DNA of 19,826 nucleotides. It comes from Elusimicrobiota bacterium (GTDB lineage: Bacteria; Elusimicrobiota; Elusimicrobia; Elusimicrobiales; Elusimicrobiaceae). Position numbers and translations under genes: made by a program. The DNA is taken from contig JAIRMX010000026.1 in the NCBI GenBank assembly GCA_031258375.1, positions 1 through 19,826 on the forward strand, in the 5' to 3' direction. Below are positions 1 through 6,710 of this stretch, piece after piece. The notes under the pieces were generated by a model. It was given only the letters and a program-made list of their open reading frames with translations. It searched no databases and was not told the DNA's origin. The first letter of the stretch is position 1. Every line of letters begins with the position of its first letter.

Positions 1-164
1 TTTAAGGGCTTTGTATTGCCTATTCTGGAGTATTTTACATAAATCTCGTCAGAATATTTTTCTTAAAAACCGCTTGCCTCTTTTATTATTTTAGTCCAAT
101 ATCTCTTTGATATTTTACATGTTACTTTTTACGAACCGTTTGCAGCTAAATCCGCTTATAACAA

Positions 165-173
165 TGATATAAT
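165..173 (+). promoter_or_regulatory. Extended -10 promoter for the DUF3108 lipoprotein gene
   Basis: TGATATAAT is a perfect extended -10 (TGnTATAAT). No good -35 sits 16-18 bp upstream, as is usual for extended -10 promoters. The expected transcript start near 180 leaves a leader of about 20 nt before the ATG at 201. The 1-164 stretch holds no gene that I can support. Confidence 0.55.
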
Positions 174-200
174 TTTAAAAGAGGTAAAATAAGAAATTCT

Positions 201-1271
201 ATGAATTTAAAACTTTTAGTTTTAACAATTGCGGCGTCTTTAATTTTTGGCTGCGCAAATTCGCTTTGGCATAAACCCGCTTCCGCGCTTACGCCCGCCA
301 CCGCCGCCGAGACAGCCAAAACTGAAGTTAACGACAATAATACAGTTTCCGTCCAGACGCCTGCCGCCGAAAACAAGAAAACCATCGTCGCAGACAGGCA
401 GATAGACGCGCAAAACATAAAGCGGCATGATATAACAAAATCATCGGCAAAACAACCGGAAACAAAAACGTCCGCAGCCGAAGAACAACAAAACAAACGG
501 GAAGACTTTGTTTTTACATCCGACGGCAGACTTATGCATCCGTGGTACGGCGAAAAAGAAATAAAAAATTACGAAGGCGCAAAGCCGGCGTGGTTTGACG
601 AAAGTTTAAAATTTAAAATAGGCTGGTCTTTTATAACGGCGGGCGAGGCCGAGCTTACGGCAAACAAAATTTTTGACGTCGACGGACAGCCGGTTTTTGC
701 GGTTGAGGCTTACGCGCAGTCTTATTCCGTAATAGACAAACTTTTTAAAGTGCGCGATATAAATATATCGTGGATTTCCGCCGATTTAACAAAATCCTTA
801 GGCTATTGGCAAAGCGTCCGCGAAGGCAGATATAAAAGAGACGAATGGCTTATCTTCGATTATAAAAACAGTTTATATTCTATTTACAAACAAAACAATA
901 AAAAAGAGCTGAGTAAGGAACTTATAAAATTTAACGGGGATAGAGTTTGGGATATGCTTTCCTCCTTGTACTTTGTGCGCAGCCAAGAGCTGCCTTTGAA
1001 CGAAACGATATATTTTGATATAGTTAATGTTAAGAAGCAATATCCTTTGAAAGTTACTGTTCACGGCAAGGAAACGATTAAAACAAAAGCGGGGAAATTT
1101 GACTGCATTGTGGTGGAGCCGGCAATAAGCGGAGAAGGGATTTTCGTATCCAAAGGCAAAAGTTTAAAAGTTTGGCTTACCGATGATAAATATCGCATGC
1201 CGGTTAAAATGTCCGTTGAAGTTTTTATAGGCAGCGTACACGCGGAGCTTGTGAGTTTTGAAAGAAAATAA
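201..1271 (+). CDS. DUF3108 domain lipoprotein
   Basis: A 356-residue exported protein. The N-terminus is a short lipoprotein signal with Cys18 after LIFG, so it should be lipidated and held in a membrane. Residues about 20-115 are a low-complexity Ala/Thr/Lys/Glu spacer. Residues about 127-356 match the DUF3108 pattern: a beta-rich domain opening PAWFDESLKFKIGW, with 'AGEAEL' and a late 'KTKAGKFDCIVVEP' segment. DUF3108 proteins are periplasmic or outer-membrane-facing proteins of unknown biochemical role in Gram-negative bacteria. The start is set by the lipobox and the promoter just upstream; a GAGGT lies at 181-185, rather far (15 nt) from the ATG. It stands alone and converges with the ATPase gene after 48 bp. 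Family call fairly firm, function unknown. Confidence 0.85.
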   Translation: MNLKLLVLTIAASLIFGCANSLWHKPASALTPATAAETAKTEVNDNNTVSVQTPAAENKKTIVADRQIDAQNIKRHDITKSSAKQPETKTSAAEEQQNKREDFVFTSDGRLMHPWYGEKEIKNYEGAKPAWFDESLKFKIGWSFITAGEAELTANKIFDVDGQPVFAVEAYAQSYSVIDKLFKVRDINISWISADLTKSLGYWQSVREGRYKRDEWLIFDYKNSLYSIYKQNNKKELSKELIKFNGDRVWDMLSSLYFVRSQELPLNETIYFDIVNVKKQYPLKVTVHGKETIKTKAGKFDCIVVEPAISGEGIFVSKGKSLKVWLTDDKYRMPVKMSVEVFIGSVHAELVSFERK

Positions 1272-1319
1272 TTAATTATTTAGCAATTATTTCTTTGTAT
1301 TTGATAGTATTCTCAGTAT

Positions 1320-2549
1320 TTATGGTATATTTTGCTCTACAATATCCTTAAGCCTCATTGTTATGGCGGTTTGCCATTTTATCCATTTATCGCCAATCAA
1401 AACTACTTCTGCGCCGGCAAATTTATCCTTAAACCGCCGTATTGCGTTCATATTGATATCGTCGGCGCCGCTTTTTACTTCAATTCCGACAATTTTACTA
1501 CCGTATTTAATCACAAAATCCACCTCATATTTAACGCCGCCGCTTGTCTCGCGCCAATATAGCAGTTTCGCGTTTGGATTTTTGTTCACTTCGTTGAGCA
1601 AATGCGCCCCTACCGCGCTCTCAACCAATCTGCCCCACCAAGTTTTGTTATCAAGAGCATCCTCAAATATCTCGGTTTGTCCTGCCGAAATCAACGCCGT
1701 ATTGTAAACTTGAAACTTCGGGCTTGAACTCTTTATTTTTATTAATTTCTCGCTGTGCATTTCAAGACCGGCCAGCAGTCCGGATTGCTCAAGTAATCGC
1801 AGATATTTCGCCAAAGTCACCGTATTGCCTGCATCTTGCAATTGTCCCAAAATTTTATTGTAAGACAAAATCTGTCCGCTGTATACCACTCCAATATCAA
1901 ATAATTGCCGCAAAAGAGCTGGTTTATCAATTGGGGTCAACATCAAAATATCGCGATTAATTCCGGATTCTACAACGGCGTCTTTAATATATAACTTAAA
2001 TCGTTCTTCGTCATTGATAAATCCTGCCCCGCCGGGATACCCGCCAAACCAAACAAATTCTTCGGGCGTATAACCAAAGGCTTTTTTCATCTCCGCATAC
2101 GACCAATGCCCCGCTCGAATTAACTCAAAACGCCCCATCAGCGATTCAGTAAGTCCTTTTTGCAACATTAAGCGAGAAGAGCCGGACAAAACCAATTTGA
2201 TATTGACGTCATTTTTAGTATCTTCGTCCCAGTTTCGCTTGACCGCCAGTCCCCAGTTCGGTATCCGTTGAATTTCGTCAACAACCAATAGCCCTTCCGT
2301 TTTGCCTTGCGATTTCATCTCAAGCCGCAGTCTTTCCCAAACATTATCAAGCCAAACCCCGTCAGCCGCGACGATATTATCAACGGAGTAATCGGCCGTA
2401 AAAATCGTCGTTTTTTTCAGCATCTGTTTGATGATCGTCGTTTTTCCAACTTGCCTCGGGCCGACTAACACTTGAATGAATTTTCTCTTTTCATTGAAAA
2501 TTCTATCCGTTAAAATATTGAATTGTTCTCTGATAAATTCTTTTGCCAT
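1320..2549 (-). CDS. AAA ATPase with C-terminal DUF4143 domain
   Basis: A 409-residue protein of the common prokaryotic AAA_14/DUF4143 ATPase family. Walker A is GPRQVGKTT (30-38), Walker B is LLVVDEIQ (87-94), and a sensor-like LSGSSRLML follows at 121-129. The C-terminal DUF4143 part ends with YWRE, EVDFVI and GIEVKSG, an arrangement resembling a PD-(D/E)XK nuclease core with the acidic and Lys residues in place. These proteins are widespread, often in multiple copies, and have no agreed function; roles in defence or stress have been proposed. AAAGGA lies 7 nt upstream of the ATG. It is a single-gene unit flanked by intergenic DNA on both sides. The length is normal and no lesion is seen. 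Confidence 0.9.
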   Translation of the reverse strand: MAKEFIREQFNILTDRIFNEKRKFIQVLVGPRQVGKTTIIKQMLKKTTIFTADYSVDNIVAADGVWLDNVWERLRLEMKSQGKTEGLLVVDEIQRIPNWGLAVKRNWDEDTKNDVNIKLVLSGSSRLMLQKGLTESLMGRFELIRAGHWSYAEMKKAFGYTPEEFVWFGGYPGGAGFINDEERFKLYIKDAVVESGINRDILMLTPIDKPALLRQLFDIGVVYSGQILSYNKILGQLQDAGNTVTLAKYLRLLEQSGLLAGLEMHSEKLIKIKSSSPKFQVYNTALISAGQTEIFEDALDNKTWWGRLVESAVGAHLLNEVNKNPNAKLLYWRETSGGVKYEVDFVIKYGSKIVGIEVKSGADDINMNAIRRFKDKFAGAEVVLIGDKWIKWQTAITMRLKDIVEQNIP

Positions 2550-2611
2550 AACGTATCCTTTCTACATTTTACTCAATATGCAAAGCAAATACTACTCAAT
2601 GTAATAAGTAA

Positions 2612-2641
2612 ATTGTATCGCATTTTTATCAAAAATACAAT
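2612..2641. repeat. Small inverted repeat upstream of the ATPase gene
   Basis: ATTGTAT (2612-2618) and ATACAAT (2635-2641) form a 7-bp inverted repeat 63-92 bp upstream of the ATPase start. It could be an operator or a chance AT-rich match. Only the pairing is seen. Confidence 0.25.
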
Positions 2642-2650
2642 GTTGCCCGC

Positions 2651-2687
2651 AATGTCGCGGTAAATTTAGCCGCTCTCGGCGCAAAAC
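2651..2687 (+). pseudogene. 37-bp exact copy of an internal piece of rfaE1
   Basis: These 37 bases are identical to 4397-4433 inside rfaE1, in the same orientation, and encode the PfkB motif NVAVNLAALGAK (residues 63-74). Read in the same phase, the copy continues only a few codons to a TGA. Upstream, the same phase reads NVAR. No other part of rfaE1 is recognisable nearby, so this is a small duplicated fragment or the last remnant of a paralogous sugar-kinase gene. The rest of 2550-2850 holds inverted repeats but no gene. Confidence 0.75.
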
Positions 2688-2726
2688 GAAGTGCGGTGTT
2701 CTGATATAGACAAGATGACCTGCAAT

Positions 2727-2790
2727 ATGTCGGCAGTTTTAGTTTAGTTTATATTACCGCGCACTTGCAAAAAACCAAAACTGCCGAAAT
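2727..2790. repeat. Imperfect 19-bp inverted repeat (possible hairpin or small element)
   Basis: Arms 2727-2745 and 2772-2790 pair with two mismatches around the core CGGCAGTTTT/AAAACTGCCG, enclosing 26 nt. It lies downstream of the 2851-3663 gene, so it could end that transcript, but no U-run follows in that direction. The tip GGCAGT resembles the MITE ends at 4044 and 4157, yet no target duplication flanks it. Confidence 0.45.
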
Positions 2791-2850
2791 TTTATATTTC
2801 ATATCACGCGACGTTTTTGCGCATAATTAGCGGTGAAACGCTAAAATACT

Positions 2851-3663
2851 TTAGATACTGTCCGGTATATTTATCTGCGTCTCAATTTCTTTAATTTCTT
2901 TTTTTATAACTCTTTTGACTCTTGAATTTTTTATGTCCTTTACGGCATCAGGCATGCCTGATTTTATTATAGAGTTTACTTCAATGTATTCTGCAAGTCT
3001 TTTGTAAAACTTCCTAGTTGATACGCTGGACAGCCGCTTTAAAGCGTATTCGCTGTACATTTCCGGCGGCGCGGATATAACTTTGTTAAAATTGCTGAGC
3101 AATGTTACCGACGAGGGATCTTTTTCCGCAATATCTAGAAAAATTCCTTTATCTTCTTCAATAAAGGGGATGAGAGCGCTTGCCGGATCATCCAAAAAAT
3201 ATTTAGTCAGTGAACTAATATATTTCTTCTCTATGCGTTTGGCGCGGTCGCTTGTTGTTCTTGTCGGTTTTTCTGCAAACTTATTTTTTGCTTCTTCGTA
3301 TCTTATTCTGCGCCTTTCAACCGATTGATAATGGTACTTGTCATCTCTACCGTGTTTTATACGTTGTGTCTCTTGTACGGCTATCGGTATCCATAAAGGG
3401 TAAATCGCAAAAAAAGCTTTAGCAGTTATTTTCTTGCGATCTTGTTGTTTTTCTATTTCACCCAGGAGCTTATTATATCTTTCGTCGTTTTCTTTCATCT
3501 TTACTAAGGTATTGTCCAATAACTCTAATATTTCCTGTCTCTTCTCAGGAGAATAAATACAAATACCCGTAATTTGATCGCAATTATCGGCGACGTCTTC
3601 CGCTAAAACGAAAGACGGCAGCAGAAGAGCAAACAAACTTACTATCATTATTAACCTTTTCAT
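2851..3663 (-). CDS. Exported protein of unknown function
   Basis: A 270-residue protein with a clear signal peptide (MKRLIMIVSLFALLLPSFVLA, cleavage predicted near residue 21), so it is exported. The mature part begins with a Cys pair (NCDQITGIC), followed by a charged, probably helical region rich in Lys, Glu and Arg (about 35-75), a more hydrophobic patch (AFFAIYPLWIPIAV), a strongly basic segment, and a helical C-terminus. I recognise no domain. The start is supported by a strong GGAGG 8-9 nt upstream. Between this start and the U-run of RNA element E1 lie only about 44 nt with no convincing promoter, so the gene is probably transcribed through E1 and may be controlled by it. Confidence 0.8.
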   Translation of the reverse strand: MKRLIMIVSLFALLLPSFVLAEDVADNCDQITGICIYSPEKRQEILELLDNTLVKMKENDERYNKLLGEIEKQQDRKKITAKAFFAIYPLWIPIAVQETQRIKHGRDDKYHYQSVERRRIRYEEAKNKFAEKPTRTTSDRAKRIEKKYISSLTKYFLDDPASALIPFIEEDKGIFLDIAEKDPSSVTLLSNFNKVISAPPEMYSEYALKRLSSVSTRKFYKRLAEYIEVNSIIKSGMPDAVKDIKNSRVKRVIKKEIKEIETQINIPDSI

Positions 3664-3706
3664 TTTACGTCCTCCTCGTTATTTTTTTATTTAGCTTTTT
3701 GGCTGA

Positions 3707-3976
3707 TAAAAAACGGCCGTTATATTTGAGCTATACCAGTAACCCAAGATATGACAGCCGTGGTTTACCGCCTTTCGGCGGTAAACGCTCGGCACAAAAC
3801 AACTCGGGAGCTACCCTTATCGTTTTGTGCCTGATAACGAGCTGCTTCTGGACTGGTATAAGCCTTTGATTTCTCAAAAGCTCTCCCTGTTCTTCGCAGG
3901 GTTCCAAAAACAGAATCAAATTTTATAAGCCTTTCGGCTTACATATAACAACAGTTTTACTGCAACTTTCTACTAC
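3707..3976 (-). ncRNA. Structured RNA element E, copy 1 (possible attenuator or riboswitch-like leader)
   Basis: About 270 nt, read on the minus strand, alignable end to end with 16261-16529. Hairpins (plus coordinates) are 3926-3941, 3885-3901, 3861-3882, 3791-3831 and 3763-3786. The first, third and last have GAAA loops on the minus strand. A terminator-like stem pairs 3749-3761 with 3713-3725 and is followed by six U (3708-3713). Its loop holds TATACCAGT (3732-3740), the complement of 3852-3860, giving a pseudoknot. Compared with copy 2, stems keep pairing while bases change: CCCTG/CAGGG against CCTTG/CAAGG, and AAGCC/GGCTT against AAGCT/AGCTT. One arm changes to a pair that is U-G on the minus strand but C-A on the plus strand, which fixes the transcribed strand. 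No known family recognised. Confidence 0.8.
3713..3761 (-). terminator. Terminator-like stem at the 3' end of RNA element E1
   Basis: On the minus strand ACGGCTGTCATAT (3761-3749) pairs with ATATAACGGCCGT (3725-3713): 13 positions with one U-G and one C-A. A run of six U follows. Because the loop is 23 nt and pairs elsewhere in the RNA, this may be a conditional terminator for the gene starting at 3663. Confidence 0.65.
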
Positions 3977-3982
3977 AAATTC

Positions 3983-4013
3983 ATTTTAGCATAATTTTTT
4001 GTGTCATTGTCAA
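3983..4013 (-). promoter_or_regulatory. Promoter of RNA element E1
   Basis: On the minus strand a consensus -35 TTGACA (4013-4008) is followed after 19 bp by TAAAAT (3988-3983), preceded by TGC as an extended -10. Transcription should start near 3976, about 25 nt before the conserved RNA begins. Copy E2 has its -10 at nearly the same distance (28 against 30 nt) from the conserved 5' end. Confidence 0.7.
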
Positions 4014-4035
4014 GAAAATCGACGATTGACGCGAT

Positions 4036-4165
4036 GATATTTGGGCAGTGCTAAAAATATATATATTTTAAAAGCAAGCTATATAGGGTCAATATTGACG
4101 AATTATAAAATAGAACAGGCAGTTTTTCAGAGTTGTGTATATATTTTTAGCACTGCCGATATTTG
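4036..4165. mobile_element. MITE with 20-bp TIRs and 8-bp target duplication
   Basis: A 114-bp element (4044-4157) has perfect 20-bp terminal inverted repeats, GGCAGTGCTAAAAATATATA at 4044-4063 and its complement at 4138-4157. It is flanked by exact 8-bp direct repeats GATATTTG (4036-4043 and 4158-4165). It encodes no transposase, so it is non-autonomous. The interior is AT-rich with a perfect 12-bp palindrome, GTCAATATTGAC (4088-4099). Eight-bp duplications are known for several IS families (e.g. IS6, IS256, IS1595, ISL3, IS66); the parent cannot be named from here. It inserted directly upstream of the rfaE1 promoter. Confidence 0.88.
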
Positions 4166-4191
4166 AACAGAACGTCATATTTTGATATATT
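4163..4191 (+). promoter_or_regulatory. Promoter of rfaE1-kdsB
   Basis: TTGAAC (4163-4168), a 17-bp spacer and TATATT (4186-4191) make a good sigma70-type promoter, with start expected near 4198. The first three bases of the -35 are the last three of the MITE's right-hand target duplication, so the element replaced everything upstream of the -35 without destroying it. Confidence 0.6.
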
Positions 4192-4210
4192 TATGCAGTA
4201 GGGGTAGAAA

Positions 4211-5203
4211 GTGAATAATAAAAATAAAAAGCATCTTCTGAAAATATTAAACAGTTTTGGAAACAAGCAAATCATAGTTATTGGCGACGTTATGCTTGAC
4301 CATTCTATAAAAGGAGGCGTTTCGCGCATTTCGCCGGAAGCTCCCGTTCCCGTCGTAAACGTGGAAAACGAAATTTACGCCGCCGGCGGCGCGGGTAATG
4401 TCGCGGTAAATTTAGCCGCTCTCGGCGCAAAACCAATAATCCTTTCGGTAATAGGCGAAGATATAAAAGGGCAGGTATTGAAGGATTATCTTGCCAAAAA
4501 GGGCGTCGACGTTTCAAAGCTGGTTAAAGACGAAGACCGCCCGACAACGCAAAAAATACGCGTGATAGCGGAACGCCAGCAAGTTGTAAGAATCGACAGA
4601 GAATCCCGTTCAAAAATTTCCCCTGATATCGCAAAAGTCTGCATTCAGAATTTTAAAGCGGCTTTAAAAAATGCAAAAGGCGTGGTAATGTCCGATTATG
4701 GAAAGGGTATGCTTTCCGACCACAATATACACGAAATTATAAGTTTGTGCCGCGTAAAAAAAATTCCGGTCTGCGTTGATCCCAAAATTGATAATTTTAA
4801 GAAATACAAATATATAACTTGTATGACCCCCAATACGAAAGAAGCGTGGGAAGGCATGGGTCTGCCGCCGCAAAAAGACGAAACCGCGCTTATCGCGCTT
4901 GGCAAAAATATACTTAAAACTCTGCGCGCGGATTCGATTTTAATAACCCGCAGTTCGGAAGGAATGACGCTTTTTGAAAATACGCCGAAAACAAAAATCA
5001 CGACGATAAAAGCCGCGGCTCAGGAGGTTTTTGACGTTACCGGAGCGGGCGATACCGTAATTTCCGTTTTAACGCTAGCCCTTGCCTGTAAAGCGAGTCT
5101 TAAAGACGCGTCTTATATAGCAAATAAAGCCGCCGGTATCGTAGTGAGCAAACTTGGCACCGCAACGGTAAGCAAAGAAGAAATAAAAGAGGTTTTAAAA
5201 TGA
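4211..5203 (+). CDS. rfaE1: D-glycero-beta-D-manno-heptose-7-phosphate kinase
   Basis: A 330-residue PfkB-family kinase that phosphorylates heptose 7-phosphate at C1 in ADP-heptose synthesis for the LPS inner core. Visible motifs are GDVMLD (25-30), the RfaE-type SRISPEAPVPVV (38-49), GGAGNVAVNLAALG (59-72), and the C-terminal DVTGAGDT (275-282) with Asp281 as the predicted catalytic base. The protein stops after the kinase domain, so this is the split form; the nucleotidyltransferase half (RfaE2) must be elsewhere. The start is GTG, with AGGGG about 7 nt upstream. It overlaps kdsB by 4 nt (ATGA), so translation is coupled. A 37-bp piece of its PfkB motif is copied at 2651-2687. Confidence 0.93.
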   Translation: MNNKNKKHLLKILNSFGNKQIIVIGDVMLDHSIKGGVSRISPEAPVPVVNVENEIYAAGGAGNVAVNLAALGAKPIILSVIGEDIKGQVLKDYLAKKGVDVSKLVKDEDRPTTQKIRVIAERQQVVRIDRESRSKISPDIAKVCIQNFKAALKNAKGVVMSDYGKGMLSDHNIHEIISLCRVKKIPVCVDPKIDNFKKYKYITCMTPNTKEAWEGMGLPPQKDETALIALGKNILKTLRADSILITRSSEGMTLFENTPKTKITTIKAAAQEVFDVTGAGDTVISVLTLALACKASLKDASYIANKAAGIVVSKLGTATVSKEEIKEVLK

Positions 5204-5940
5204 AAAATATCTTAATTGTAATACCGGCTAGATACGGTTCAATACGCCTGCCCGCCAAAGTGCTTGAGAAAATTGAAGATAAAACAATTCTGGAGTGGGT
5301 TTACTCCGCCGCGATTAAAGCCAAATGCGCGGACGTAATTATAGCTACGGAAAATAAAAAAATAGTTGACGCCGCAAAAAAATTCGGCGCAAAAGCCGTT
5401 ATGACAAGCAAAGACTGCCAAAGCGGCACCGACAGAGTTTTTGAGGCCGCGTCAAAAACAGACGCGCAATATATAGTGAACGTGCAAAGCGACGAGCCTT
5501 TTATAGAGCCTTCCACAATTAAAAACGTGGTTAATTTGCTTATATCCGACGCAGAGGCCGATATTGTTACGGCTTGCGTTCCTACTTTGAATTTGAACGT
5601 AATTACAAAGCCAAACTGCGTCAAAGCGGTTTTAAACGAGCAGAACAGGGCTTTATATTTTTCCCGTTCGGTAGTTCCTTACAAAAGAGAAAATACGGAG
5701 GAAGCTCTAAAAGTTCCGTATTATCAGCACTGCGGCATTTACGGTTTTAAAAGAGCGGCTTTAGAAAAATTCGTAAAGCTGCCAAAAAGCACTCTCGAGA
5801 ATTTAGAGAAACTGGAACAACTGCGAGCTTTGGAAGCCGGAATGATAATAAAAAGTATTTTAATAAAAAAAACCGGCCCCGCGATAGATACTGCCGAAGA
5901 CCTTTTTAAAGCAAAAGAATTTGTAAAAAAGAATAAATAG
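5200..5940 (+). CDS. kdsB: 3-deoxy-manno-octulosonate cytidylyltransferase (CMP-KDO synthetase)
   Basis: A 246-residue cytoplasmic enzyme that activates KDO with CTP to CMP-KDO for transfer to lipid A. It has the N-terminal nucleotide-binding signature IPARYGSIRLPAK (8-20), the NVQSDEPF acidic motif for the metal-bound CTP, the ALYFSRSVVPY segment typical of KdsB, and AIDTAEDL near the end (usually GIDTPEDL). The length is normal. Its ATG overlaps the rfaE1 stop, with AGAGG about 9 nt upstream inside rfaE1. Together the two genes supply activated LPS core sugars, so the cell makes an inner-core LPS. Confidence 0.95.
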   Translation: MKNILIVIPARYGSIRLPAKVLEKIEDKTILEWVYSAAIKAKCADVIIATENKKIVDAAKKFGAKAVMTSKDCQSGTDRVFEAASKTDAQYIVNVQSDEPFIEPSTIKNVVNLLISDAEADIVTACVPTLNLNVITKPNCVKAVLNEQNRALYFSRSVVPYKRENTEEALKVPYYQHCGIYGFKRAALEKFVKLPKSTLENLEKLEQLRALEAGMIIKSILIKKTGPAIDTAEDLFKAKEFVKKNK

Positions 5941-6097
5941 CTTTATATAATCTATTAAAAAATTCAGAAGAATTGTTTATTATTGTATAAGTAAATATAA
6001 TAAAAATCAAAGTATTCTCAATTTGATTGCCTATTCATTCTTTATTTAATTCAAAAGGAAGTTATATTAATATTTAGCGAACATCCATGGACATAAG

Positions 6098-6127
6098 CCC
6101 GCGGAGGTTTGCTTATTATTGCGCGGG
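6098..6127 (+). promoter_or_regulatory. Small hairpin spanning a possible ribosome binding site
   Basis: CCCGCG (6098-6103) and CGCGGG (6122-6127) can pair, with GGAGG (6103-6107) and TTG (6109-6111) at the edge and in the loop. It matters only if the small ORF at 6109 is real. Confidence 0.25.
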
Positions 6128-6300
6128 TATACGGCAATTTATTTGCGGTGCTTTTCCTTATAGGCGCGCTGTCCCACGGGGCGGTGGCAGACAGAGAGGC
6201 GGGGCTTCCTGCCGGAATATCTATTAGGGACGTTGTGTATAAACTCAAAAACGGTCAAAAAGCCCGCGTTGACGGCAAGAAAATCAAACTAAGTATATAG
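6109..6300 (+). CDS. Doubtful small hydrophobic ORF
   Basis: A 63-codon frame from TTG, with GGAGG a few bases upstream. The N-terminal half is hydrophobic (LFAVLFLIGALSHGAVA), like a signal peptide or membrane anchor. The C-terminal half is basic (KNGQKARVDGKKIKLSI). I recognise no family. The same frame is open upstream of an in-frame TAA at 6094-6096, which could mean a broken longer gene. The base composition is more GC-rich than the AT-rich DNA on either side. A similarly long frame lies on the other strand (6051-6248), so the coding strand is not secure. The flanks 5941-6108 and 6301-6519 hold no gene I can support. Confidence 0.25.
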   Translation: MLIIARVYGNLFAVLFLIGALSHGAVADREAGLPAGISIRDVVYKLKNGQKARVDGKKIKLSI

Positions 6301-6356
6301 ATGCTTAACCATAAATTCTAAAAAACCTTCTCTTATATAAATCTTATATTACATTT

Positions 6357-6385
6357 TTGTACAATATTTATGTCATAATTATACA
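6357..6385 (+). promoter_or_regulatory. Possible promoter before the nucleotidyltransferase remnant
   Basis: TTGTAC (6357-6362), a 17-bp spacer and TATACA (6380-6385) resemble a sigma70 promoter. It lies in very AT-rich DNA, so chance is possible. Confidence 0.35.
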
Positions 6386-6519
6386 TAGAAATATTACTTT
6401 AAATAAAGTGTCAAAAAACGCACAATCAAGTTTTGTTACCGACTCTGCCGAGCAGTTGTTGTCTTACGTGTGAGATTTGACAAAGGAAGTTTGCGCGCGG
6501 GTGAGGGTGGAAAAGACGG

Positions 6520-6693
6520 ATGCTGAGCGACGATTACAGAGACATATTGTCCGCATTAAGTAAAAAAAAGGTTAAATTTTTGTTGGTCGGCACGTATGCA
6601 ATGGCGGTACACGGTTATCCGCGCGCGACAATGGATATTGATATTTTGATTGCGTTCGAAACAGAAAACGTACAGGCCGTCATAAACGCTTAA
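6520..6693 (+). pseudogene. Truncated nucleotidyltransferase (MNT/AbiEii-like)
   Basis: ATG at 6520 opens 57 codons encoding the N-terminal part of a nucleotidyltransferase-fold protein: KFLLVGTYAMAVHGYPRAT then MDIDILI with the catalytic-type Asp39-x-Asp41. Members of this family are normally over 130 residues and continue past the DxD into a helical part. Here a TAA follows VINA; the same frame then gives KKFGIV and another stop just before the lipA end, so the rest is missing. The second residue of the usual GGxA/GAYA motif is Thr. Such proteins often occur in toxin-antitoxin or mobile contexts. The upstream frame ends in TGA overlapping this ATG (ATGCTGA), which may be the relic of a partner gene. 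Confidence 0.7.
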
Positions 6694-6710
6694 AAAAAAT
6701 TCGGCATCGT

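Noticed and set aside
2731..2786. Second copy of the MITE
   Set aside because: Only the first six bases of the arms agree with the MITE ends, and there is no flanking target duplication.
3731..3919. A 62-codon minus-strand frame, similar to one at 16284-16472 (both begin MILFLEPCEEQGELLR)
   Set aside because: The similarity follows from the RNA element E. Differences fall as paired changes in stems and in loops and alter the protein freely; no ribosome binding site stands out. I treat it as non-coding.
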